DNA from: Epilithonimonas hominis
GTDB taxonomy: Bacteria > Bacteroidota > Bacteroidia > Flavobacteriales > Weeksellaceae
Length of the DNA stretch: 64,000 bases
Assembly (NCBI RefSeq): GCF_003730015.1
Contig: NZ_RJTU01000043.1
Location: forward strand, 1-64,000
Direction of reading: 5' to 3'
Shown one piece after another: positions 26,222-33,822 of the stretch. The notes beneath the pieces are model-generated. The model searched no databases, was not told where the DNA came from, and saw only the letters and a list, made by a program, of their open reading frames with translations. The stretch's first letter is position 1, and the number at the start of each line of letters is the position of its first letter. A program made the translations under genes and the position numbers.

Positions 26222-26527
26222 ATGAGTAAAGCATCACACATTTTATCTTTAGGACTTTTCTCAACATTACTATTCTCTTGCGCAACTGTTCACGATAGAT
26301 TACAAACGGGAACAATCGTAAAAGACTGCACGGGAACTTACCTCAGAGTTGGAGAAAACGAAGATTATCTGGTTTGTAATTCTGATATTTTAGCGTCTAA
26401 AAAAGAGGGCGAAAAAGTATCTGTAGTTTATGATTACACTAAAGAATGCAAGGAAAGAGATGGCAAAATTATGTGTATGATGTATCACGAGAACAAAGGA
26501 ATGATAAGAGTTAAAAGTGTAAAATAA
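26222..26527 (+). CDS. Small lipoprotein
   Basis: The product is 101 aa from the ATG at 26222, which gives a normal signal peptide (SKASHILSLGLFSTLLFSC) ending in a lipobox cysteine. The mature part has about 80 residues with four further cysteines and short beta-type stretches (GTYLRVGENEDYLVCNSD). An upstream in-frame ATG at 26177 would add a charged extension before the signal and is less likely. I do not recognise the family. A strong terminator follows at once, so it is a single-gene unit. Confidence 0.75.
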   Translation: MSKASHILSLGLFSTLLFSCATVHDRLQTGTIVKDCTGTYLRVGENEDYLVCNSDILASKKEGEKVSVVYDYTKECKERDGKIMCMMYHENKGMIRVKSVK

Positions 26528-26533
26528 ACCAAA

Positions 26534-26562
26534 ACGCCTCATCAATCGATGAGGTGTTTTTT
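26534..26562 (+). terminator. Terminator after the small lipoprotein gene
   Basis: ACGCCTCATC (26534-26543) pairs with GATGAGGTGT (26548-26557) over ten pairs with one G-T and a 4-base loop, followed by T to 26562. Confidence 0.85.
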
Positions 26563-26566
26563 ATTG

Positions 26567-26949
26567 AATTGTGTAATCCTTTTTGACAATCTAATAATGT
26601 CCAAAATCAAAATTATATCTTTTGGTTTGGTTTGTAATGAGATTTTTTCTTTAATGAATTTGTGATGGAGAATCTCTTATAGCAGGTAAATTATTTTAAT
26701 TTTTCAAAAAAATGATAATTATCTTCGCTAATTTAAGAACTTTCTGTGGTTTTTTTTTCAGTATAGATTGTATTTCTAAAAAATTGAATAGATTTTTGGT
26801 AAGGATTTCCACCAATTCTTTAGCATTTAAATAATCATATTTTGCGTTTTATATGATAAATATTTTCGGAATATCAATTGAAAATAATTTTTGCTAAACC
26901 CAAAAGGCACAATATTTTATGATGATTTATTTTTGAAATTAATAATAAA
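26567..26949. other. AT-rich intergenic stretch, no gene seen
   Basis: Nearly 400 bp without a credible reading frame or RNA gene. It is strongly AT-rich with scattered T-runs. I see no repeat shared with the other gaps. It may hold the far-upstream control region of the ABC gene. Confidence 0.4.
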
Positions 26950-26966
26950 TTGAGTGACAAATTAGT

Positions 26967-26974
26967 TATCTTTA
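26967..26974 (+). promoter_or_regulatory. Probable -7 box of the ABC ATPase gene
   Basis: TATCTTTA matches TAnnTTTG at all but the last position. It lies 23 bp before the ATG at 26998, which argues against the TTG start at 26950. Confidence 0.4.
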
Positions 26975-26997
26975 AAAACGTTCAAAACAAAATAACT

Positions 26998-28149
26998 ATG
27001 ACGAAACATCAACAGACAGTGAAAGCCGTTTTCCACTTTTTTGATAATAAAGATACAGTTCTGGGTTTCCGAAAAATGCTAGATTGTGCGATGGATACTC
27101 AGAATATGGATGTCTATAAAACTGCCATTGAATTGACGGATTGGAAAGAAAAGAACCCTGAAAAATCCGATGAGCTCATTGAAAAATGCAAGGTTTTTCT
27201 TGGTGAAATAGAGAAAATAGAAGTCAAGGAATATCCCACGGACATCGCAGTTCTAACAGCAATAAATATCCAAAAATCTTATGGAAGCAATCGTTTTTCG
27301 CTTGGTCCGGTTTCTTTGGAAATCAAAAAGGGACAAGTTTACGGTTTGGTGGGCGAAAATGGAAATGGGAAAACGACGTTGTTGAGGATTTTAGCTAAAG
27401 AAATTTCGCATAACAAAGGAGAGCTGAAATATCAATTCGATTCTGTCCCAAAGGATGAATTTGAGTTGCGGACAAAATTGGTTTACATCCCACAGCGAAC
27501 CGAAAAATGGTACGGAAGTCTGAAGGATAATCTGAAATTTGTCTTGGCAAGTTATGGCGTAAAACCTGAAGAAAACGAAACCAGAACGCTGATGATGATT
27601 GCCCGTCTTGGACTTTGGAATTACAAACATCTGAAATGGAACGAACTTTCTTCTGGATATAAAATGCGTTTCGAATTGGCGAGAACATTGCTTCGTCAGC
27701 CCGAAATTTTGTTGCTGGATGAACCTTTGGCGAATTTGGATGTACTCGCTCAGCAAGTGATTTTGGAAGATCTGAAGGCCATTGCCAATTCGGTGAATCA
27801 TCCAATTGCGCTGATTCTAAGTTCTCAGCAATTATACGAAGTAGAGAAAATCTCGGACAAAGTGATTTTCCTCAAAAACGGAAAATATCAGGACAACGAA
27901 TCCCAATCTGAAACGGAAAATCCAAATCTGATTGTAGAAATCGATACGGCTAACTCCAGAGAAGAATTATTGCAAATTTTCCATCCTTTCGCAATTGAAA
28001 AACTGAATTTCAATGGTGGGATTTTCGTGGCATATTTCAGTCCGGAAACCGAGCTTTCCGATGTTTTAACGGCTATTGGAAATTCGAAAATCCAAGTGAC
28101 TTACATCCGTAATATTTCAACTTCTACACGTCGTTTCTTCGTGGAATAA
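26998..28149 (+). CDS. ABC transporter ATPase with an extra N-terminal domain
   Basis: The product is 383 aa from the ATG at 26998. About 80 N-terminal residues form a helical region (HQQTVKAVFHFFDNKD, LDCAMDTQNMDVYKTAIE) not normally present in ABC ATPases. The nucleotide-binding domain follows, with Walker A GENGNGKTT, signature LSSGYKMR and Walker B ILLLDEPLANLD. A C-terminal stretch of about 70 residues follows the H-loop region. The signature LSSGYK differs from the usual LSGGQ. The next gene (13 bp away) encodes a large membrane protein, probably its permease or client. The substrate is unknown. Confidence 0.85.
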   Translation: MTKHQQTVKAVFHFFDNKDTVLGFRKMLDCAMDTQNMDVYKTAIELTDWKEKNPEKSDELIEKCKVFLGEIEKIEVKEYPTDIAVLTAINIQKSYGSNRFSLGPVSLEIKKGQVYGLVGENGNGKTTLLRILAKEISHNKGELKYQFDSVPKDEFELRTKLVYIPQRTEKWYGSLKDNLKFVLASYGVKPEENETRTLMMIARLGLWNYKHLKWNELSSGYKMRFELARTLLRQPEILLLDEPLANLDVLAQQVILEDLKAIANSVNHPIALILSSQQLYEVEKISDKVIFLKNGKYQDNESQSETENPNLIVEIDTANSREELLQIFHPFAIEKLNFNGGIFVAYFSPETELSDVLTAIGNSKIQVTYIRNISTSTRRFFVE

Positions 28150-28162
28150 AAACTTCTGACCA

Positions 28163-30055
28163 ATGCGAAAAATCAATCAAATCAATCAATATTTACTGGA
28201 GAGATTTCCCAATATCTGGAACACGAGAATCGTCTGGATGTTGCTTTTGGGAATTGCTGTCCATCTCGTTTTCTTCTTTATCGGCTTCGTTTCGCATGCC
28301 AGTCCTGGCACGTTGCAACATACCAGAGCCATTGATGATTATTTCTCCACAGGACTTGTGTTTGTCCACATTATTATTTCGGTGCTTCTGATTGTCGGCT
28401 GGCTGATTTATATGCTGAAGAATAACGCTTTCAAGAATTTTTATCCGAGTTCTGGCAAAAAGCTGTTCTTTGAATTTGTCCAGTATTTCATCATCATTTT
28501 CGTTTCGGTGACGTTTTATTTTTCTTATATGACTGGTTTTAGGCTTTTCATCAATTATAAATATGATGATGAGACGATGGCGAAAAATATAGAAATTATT
28601 AATCATTCTGTTCCTTTCCTGTCGCAGAATATTGAAGATTATACGCTAGAAAATCGATTGTCACCCAAACCTTTTGCGGATTTTTATTGTGAGACAGACA
28701 TCAATAAGATTGAAAAGACACGGCCATATTTTGTATATCACGATAGGGTTTATCAGTATTTCAGTCTTTATAAAAAAACGGTAAATCAAACCGACGAACG
28801 TGGACAGTTCATATATCCCGCAGAGGAAAAAAAGAAAAATGTTCCGTTGGCTTACTTTGAGAACAGTGCCGATAACAAGTCCAGAACTTATTTTTTTAAA
28901 AAACAGGTTGAGGATTTGTCGCCTTTCATCAAAACGGTTGCCCCAAGTTATTATAATTACTCTTCGGTTTTTTATGATAATGTGAATAATCCTTCTGGAA
29001 ATGACAGAAAATACAGTTATGCTAACAATCCAGATAAAGAGGTTTACAAACAAAAGCAAATTGAAGTTAATGGCAATACCATTAGACTTATTACTTCGAA
29101 GGATTCCAAAGCATTAGAACAATTACTAAAGGATTTTCTACGTGTTTCAAAAGAGTTTGGTATTGTCACTAATCTTAATGTGAAAGATTGGTCTGCGATG
29201 GTCTATCATCCGAAAAAATTTGAGGTTAAGCAGTTTATAATGTTATACAAACCAGATTCGGGAACTGATTATGACCCTAATAAAGCACCGGCTGAGCGTT
29301 ATAACGATTATGAAGTAGCCGTAGCTGCGGACTCAACTGCCGCTTATGAGGATAATTATCTGGCTGCTAATGGTGAAATCCACAAAGATACTATCAACAT
29401 CAGGGATTTTAATCCAAATGTGGATCGGGAGATTGCGCCTGAAGATTATTTCAAAAGAAATGTAAGCCATTTTTACTATTACACCCAGGATCTAAAAAAT
29501 CTCTTGGAAAATGTAGACACCATCAAGACCGATGATTTCTTTTCAGATTCGGTTCATCTTTTTATCTGGATTGCTTTTGCACTAGCTATTCTTATATTCA
29601 GCTTCAGAGTTACAGATTTGCGCGCACTTTTGTTTAGTATTATTTCTGCAGGAGTTATCATTTTGCTGGTAACGCTTTTCTGTGTTTTCTTCGCCTTTGT
29701 TGGTGGTTTTAAGAATGCATTTTTTATTCTTTATACTATTCTTACGGTCGGAGTCATAATTCTTTTGATACCATTGATCACTATTGGAAAAGCTCGGAAA
29801 ATTGTTACTTCAATTTTTATGATAATCTCAATGGTAGGTTTTCCTCTTTTTATTTGGTTGATTTTCGGAATTGTGAATGAGCATCAGGTGTCAGATTGCA
29901 GAACCAAAGTTTATATCGGAGATAATTATATGAATTGTAAAGGCGTGTTGGATAATTTGGGACTGACATCCAGTTATATTATGCTGATTTCAACTTTTGT
30001 TTTTCTATACTTCTATACTGGATTTGTCAAAAAATGGAAAGCGATACCGGAGTAA
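28163..30055 (+). CDS. Large membrane protein paired with the ABC ATPase
   Basis: The product is 630 aa with a two-part membrane layout. Three hydrophobic helices lie in the first 135 residues, then an extracytoplasmic domain of about 330 residues rich in Asp, Lys and Tyr, then about six helices in the last 170 residues. A large loop between N- and C-terminal helices resembles ABC-2-type exporters, but I do not recognise the family. It follows the ATPase by 13 bp and is surely co-transcribed. Together they may form an unusual exporter or an envelope-maintenance system. Confidence 0.75.
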   Translation: MRKINQINQYLLERFPNIWNTRIVWMLLLGIAVHLVFFFIGFVSHASPGTLQHTRAIDDYFSTGLVFVHIIISVLLIVGWLIYMLKNNAFKNFYPSSGKKLFFEFVQYFIIIFVSVTFYFSYMTGFRLFINYKYDDETMAKNIEIINHSVPFLSQNIEDYTLENRLSPKPFADFYCETDINKIEKTRPYFVYHDRVYQYFSLYKKTVNQTDERGQFIYPAEEKKKNVPLAYFENSADNKSRTYFFKKQVEDLSPFIKTVAPSYYNYSSVFYDNVNNPSGNDRKYSYANNPDKEVYKQKQIEVNGNTIRLITSKDSKALEQLLKDFLRVSKEFGIVTNLNVKDWSAMVYHPKKFEVKQFIMLYKPDSGTDYDPNKAPAERYNDYEVAVAADSTAAYEDNYLAANGEIHKDTINIRDFNPNVDREIAPEDYFKRNVSHFYYYTQDLKNLLENVDTIKTDDFFSDSVHLFIWIAFALAILIFSFRVTDLRALLFSIISAGVIILLVTLFCVFFAFVGGFKNAFFILYTILTVGVIILLIPLITIGKARKIVTSIFMIISMVGFPLFIWLIFGIVNEHQVSDCRTKVYIGDNYMNCKGVLDNLGLTSSYIMLISTFVFLYFYTGFVKKWKAIPE

Positions 30056-30131
30056 AAAATACCTGTTCATTTTTCGGTTGTTGATGAATATTCAAAATCA
30101 CTAGATTTGTTTCAGTTATCATTTATAAACA

Positions 30132-31175
30132 ATGAATCTTAGTTTCGACCAAATGTATCAAGCCTCTTATGAGAAAAATTCCGACTTCGAAGGTGTTTTT
30201 TGGATGGGTGTGAAAACGACGGGAATCTTTTGTCGTCCAACTTGCACGGCCCGAAAACCGAAACCTGAAAATGTAGAATTTTTTGATAATACAAAAGATG
30301 CGATAAAGAAAGGTTATCGCCCGTGCAAAGTTTGTAAACCATTGGAAAATCCAGATGAAACTCCTCCCGAAATTCAGAAACTGATGGATGAATTGTCAGT
30401 TAATCCTGAGACTAAATTCAAAGATATTGACTTAGTTGAAAGAGGATTACAACCAATAACCGTAAAACGCTGGTTTCTTAAACATCACGGAATGACTTTT
30501 CACGCGTTTCAGAGAACGTTCAAAATCAATTCGGCTTTTAAGAAACTTCAGCAAGGCGAGAATGTCTTGGATGTGGCTTTGGATAATGGTTATGAAAGTT
30601 TGAGTGGTTTCAATGACAGTTTCAAAAATGTATTTGGTGTGTCACCTAAAAACTCGAAATTGGAAAAGATTGTTGACCTCAAAAGAATTGAAACTCCACT
30701 TGGAACTATGATTGCCTGCGCCAACGAAAACGGAATCTGTATGCTGGAATTCTCCGACAGAAAAGCACTTCCAACGGAACTCAAAGAGATTTCAAAACAT
30801 TTTGATGCGAATATTGTTCAAGGAGAAAATCCTCATTTTAAAACTTTAGAAAAAGAATTAGAAGAATACTTCGAAGGAAAATTAAAAGATTTTACCGTTC
30901 CATTGGCTCCGGTTGGGACAGATTTTCAGAAAAAAGTTTGGGAAATCCTCAGAACCATTCCTTACGGAACCACAAGAACTTACCAGCAACAAGCCGACAT
31001 TCTGGGAAATCCAAAAGCGGTGAGAGCTGTGGCCAATGCCAATGGGCTTAACAAAATTTCCATTATCATTCCTTGTCACAGAGTGATTGGAAGCAATGGA
31101 ACTTTGACAGGCTATGGAGGCGGAATCTGGCGAAAACAAAAATTGCTTGAATTGGAGAAAGCAATTTTGTTTTAA
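30132..31175 (+). CDS. ada: Ada-type bifunctional DNA alkylation repair protein/regulator
   Basis: The product is 347 aa. The N-terminal Ada zinc domain has four cysteines (C34 and C38 in GIFCRPTCTARKP, C65 and C68 in RPCKVCKP), one of which accepts methyl from phosphotriesters. An AraC-type helix-turn-helix follows (about residues 100-180). The C-terminal O6-methylguanine-DNA methyltransferase has the acceptor cysteine in IIPCHRVIGS (about residue 316). It removes methyl lesions and, by analogy with E. coli Ada, may activate its own gene once methylated. Confidence 0.93.
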   Translation: MNLSFDQMYQASYEKNSDFEGVFWMGVKTTGIFCRPTCTARKPKPENVEFFDNTKDAIKKGYRPCKVCKPLENPDETPPEIQKLMDELSVNPETKFKDIDLVERGLQPITVKRWFLKHHGMTFHAFQRTFKINSAFKKLQQGENVLDVALDNGYESLSGFNDSFKNVFGVSPKNSKLEKIVDLKRIETPLGTMIACANENGICMLEFSDRKALPTELKEISKHFDANIVQGENPHFKTLEKELEEYFEGKLKDFTVPLAPVGTDFQKKVWEILRTIPYGTTRTYQQQADILGNPKAVRAVANANGLNKISIIIPCHRVIGSNGTLTGYGGGIWRKQKLLELEKAILF

Positions 31176-31214
31176 ATTTAAAATATTATAGTTTAGTGAT
31201 TTGAAATCATTACA

Positions 31215-31727
31215 ATGAATGTCCAAGCCACTTTAGAAAACGAAAATGTCAAACTCGTCCCTTTGAATCCGAATGATCTTGAGGAATTGTTTTCCGTTGC
31301 ATCTGATCCGAAAATTTGGGAACAACACCCTAACAAAGACCGTTACCAAAGAGAAGTGTTTGAGAAGTTCTTCCAAGGAGCGATTGAAAGTAAAGGTGCA
31401 TTCAAAATCCTAGATAAAAATACTGGCGAAATAGCTGGTAGCACAAGATTCTATGATTATAATCCCAAAGAGAATTCCATTTTTATAGGATATACATTTT
31501 ATGCTACGAAGTTTTGGGGTTCAAAGCTAAATCCACAGGTCAAAAAGCTAATGTTAGATTACATCTTTCAATTCGTAGATAAGGTTAATTTTCACGTTGG
31601 GAAAGATAATATACGTTCTCAGAAGGCGATGGAAAAACTTGGCGCTAAGAAAGTGGATGAGGTCAATGTTGCTTACTTCGGAGAACCAGAAAAATTAAAT
31701 GTTGTTTTTGAAATCGATAAACCATAA
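31215..31727 (+). CDS. GNAT N-acetyltransferase, RimJ/RimL-like
   Basis: The product is 170 aa. The fold is seen in the N-terminal ENVKLVPLNPNDLEEL, the central strands GEIAGSTRFYDYNPKENSIF and the acyl-CoA region YATKFWGSKLNPQVKKL, ending with the typical KDNIRSQKAMEKLGAKK stretch that closes RimJ-like acetyltransferases. Such enzymes acetylate protein N-termini or small molecules; the substrate here is unknown. It is followed after 2 bp by a cupin gene, and the two are probably co-transcribed. Confidence 0.85.
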   Translation: MNVQATLENENVKLVPLNPNDLEELFSVASDPKIWEQHPNKDRYQREVFEKFFQGAIESKGAFKILDKNTGEIAGSTRFYDYNPKENSIFIGYTFYATKFWGSKLNPQVKKLMLDYIFQFVDKVNFHVGKDNIRSQKAMEKLGAKKVDEVNVAYFGEPEKLNVVFEIDKP

Positions 31728-31729
31728 AA

Positions 31730-32092
31730 ATGAAAAAGTACAGAATACAAGCCAGCCCATTTGTAGTTCCTACCACAGATGGAAAACTGATAGAAGAACA
31801 TTGGGGAAATTCTACGAGAAACTCAGAAATTTCTATCGCGCATATGGTTGCGCCATCCAACTGGAGCGAGCCGCATCAGACGCCTGAGTTTGACGAATTT
31901 ACATTGATCATTTCCGGAAAAAAACATTTCGAGATAGATGGTGATTCTGTTATTTTAGAAAAAGGTCAAAGTATTCTCATCGAAAAAGGCGCAAGAGTGC
32001 GATATTCCAATCCTTTTAAAGAACCGTGTGAATATATTGCAATCTGTTTGCCTGCTTTTTCAATGGATTTGGTGCACAGAGAATCATTTTAA
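31730..32092 (+). CDS. Cupin-domain protein
   Basis: The product is a single-domain cupin of 120 aa. The first motif is visible around PHQTPEFDEFTLIISGKKHFEID with a histidine and glutamate, and the second around GQSILIEKGARVRYSNPF, where the usual second histidine is replaced, so metal binding may be incomplete. It follows the GNAT gene by 2 bp. Small cupins can be isomerases, dioxygenases or sensors. Nothing nearby identifies the ligand. Confidence 0.8.
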   Translation: MKKYRIQASPFVVPTTDGKLIEEHWGNSTRNSEISIAHMVAPSNWSEPHQTPEFDEFTLIISGKKHFEIDGDSVILEKGQSILIEKGARVRYSNPFKEPCEYIAICLPAFSMDLVHRESF

Positions 32093-32162
32093 GTGCTTAA
32101 AAATAATTAAAGCTAAATTTAAACATTAATCTGTGATTGTAAATCTATTATCTTTCATCTAC

Positions 32163-32546
32163 TCACATCACTAGCTCATCAAACAATCTGTCAAACGTTT
32201 TGCTCAAATCGTTGCTTGCACCAGGATGTGGTCTGGATGTTTGAATGATAGAACTTTTTACAGCAGTAAGCCACCGGAAACGTTCTGGGATATCCATTTG
32301 GGCAATAGCACCCGCAGATTTTTCCCCTTTTGCAATATTTTCGAAAGACAAAAGATGTTTTCGCACGTCTTCATATTCGGTTTTGCAAGCCATCATTCGG
32401 AATTTTTCTTCACAAAGATGTGTTTTCACACGGATAAATTTTTCTTTCTTGGAAAACATGATTAATCCAACGTTGAAGAACTCTTCGCGCTCAGGCGTCG
32501 GGACCAAGCGGATTACCGCATATTCATATAACTTTGGCTCTTGCAT
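32163..32546 (-). CDS. DUF3037 family protein
   Basis: The product is 127 aa from the ATG at 32546, or 131 aa from 32558. The pattern YEYAVIRLVPTPEREEFFNVGLIMF is characteristic of DUF3037, a family of unknown function commonly encoded beside HipA-like kinases. The gene overlaps the end of the HipA-like gene by about 20 bp on the same strand, so the two are coupled. No catalytic motif is visible. Confidence 0.82.
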   Translation of the reverse strand: MQEPKLYEYAVIRLVPTPEREEFFNVGLIMFSKKEKFIRVKTHLCEEKFRMMACKTEYEDVRKHLLSFENIAKGEKSAGAIAQMDIPERFRWLTAVKSSIIQTSRPHPGASNDLSKTFDRLFDELVM

Positions 32547-33312
32547 TTTTGGCTTCATTTAAAAAGTTATCAGAATTATCACGTCTCAGAATTAGAAATT
32601 GGAAATACACATCCTTGATTTCAGTTGGAGTTAAATCTGTATCGTTCCAATGCAACCAATCTTCAGGAATCAGTTCTACAATCTCCCTCAAAACATCGTC
32701 TGTCAATATCGCTTTGAATCGTTCATTCACTTCATCCAACTCTGAAGCTTGAGGCAATAAAACGTGATCTTTTATCATTACAAATGGACTTACTGCTGTT
32801 TTCTCCCAATTGTCCCAAGAATGATGGAAGTATAAAGAAGCGCCGTTGTCGATGAGCCAAAGTTCCTGATGCCACATCAGCATATTAGTATTACGGAAAG
32901 TACGATCGATATTAGTAAGGAACGCATCCAGCCAGACAATCTCAGAAGATAATTTAGGATCGATTTTTACCGCACCGGGGTCATAAGTAATGGCACCGGA
33001 AAGATAATGTAGAGCAAGATTCAGCCCACAGCTGTTTTTTAATAAATCCTGGATTTCTTCATCGGCTTCACTTCTCCCAAAATCGTCAGAAAGATTAGCA
33101 AACACCAACTCCGGAATACGAAATCCTAAAATTTGAGAAACCTTGCCTCCAATCAATTCGGAAATTAATGCTTTCACGCCATGTCCAGCGCCTCGGAACT
33201 TCAGCACATATTTGAAGTCATCGTCAGCTTCTGCAAGCGCCGGCAAAGAACCGCCTTCTCGCAACGGCAAAATATATCTGGTAACCGACACGGTTCTCAA
33301 TGATAGATCCAA
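32524..33312 (-). CDS. HipA-like kinase domain protein
   Basis: The product is 262 aa. The core KYVLKFRGAGHGVKALISE (nucleotide-binding lysine region), IVWLDAFLTNIDRTFRNTNML (catalytic-loop region with the D-x-x-N-x-D-type arrangement) and LWLIDNGASLYFHH (metal-binding DxG-like) match the HipA fold but in a shortened form. No ATG exists in frame; the only candidate start is TTG at 33312, directly after a TACTTTTA promoter-like box at 33327-33334, so the message would be nearly leaderless. It pairs with the DUF3037 gene downstream. It could be a toxin-like kinase with an unusual partner. Confidence 0.78.
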   Translation of the reverse strand: MDLSLRTVSVTRYILPLREGGSLPALAEADDDFKYVLKFRGAGHGVKALISELIGGKVSQILGFRIPELVFANLSDDFGRSEADEEIQDLLKNSCGLNLALHYLSGAITYDPGAVKIDPKLSSEIVWLDAFLTNIDRTFRNTNMLMWHQELWLIDNGASLYFHHSWDNWEKTAVSPFVMIKDHVLLPQASELDEVNERFKAILTDDVLREIVELIPEDWLHWNDTDLTPTEIKDVYFQFLILRRDNSDNFLNEAKNARAKVI

Positions 33313-33822
33313 TTTTAATTTTTTTGTAAAAGTAGGGATTTAAAAAAGAATTTTTATGAATTGTATTTCAGAACAAGATATACCACTTTCAGAAGATTTT
33401 TTTCTACCAACAAGAGACTAGTTTTAGATTTACTAATGGAATTATTATGCTTGTTTTGAATGTGTTCTGACAGAATAATTGGAAGATATTTAGTCAAATT
33501 TAAATTTTTCAGTTGTCATTGAGTCAAAGTAACTATTGTTATGTTGTTGATAATCAATAATGGTAATTTGTAAAATCATTTGTCCACCCATTTGTCCACC
33601 CCCCTAATGTGATATTTGATTAGTGGGTTTGTTACATTTACCAAATCATGTTAATGATATAGTTCTATTACTTGGTTAATGTGTCAGTGCGTTTACGTAA
33701 TTTATATTAAAATCAAATATTATTGATTTTTACTAATTACAGCTCTGAAGAATGTGTCTGGATATGTTGCTAACGTTTAATTCAATTCGAAATTATTTCA
33801 AATAACCTCAAAAATGATATAT
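33313..33822. other. Intergenic stretch with a small tandem repeat
   Basis: About 500 bp between the divergent HipA-like and T9SS genes. I see no reading frame of note. A tandem of the 12-mer TTTGTCCACCCA (around 33579-33602) is followed by a C-run, and the rest is AT-rich. It probably contains promoters for both flanking genes. Confidence 0.45.

Noticed and set aside
33579-33602. TTTGTCCACCCA tandem as a regulatory site
   Set aside because: Two copies with no third and no link to a known regulator; noted only as sequence content.
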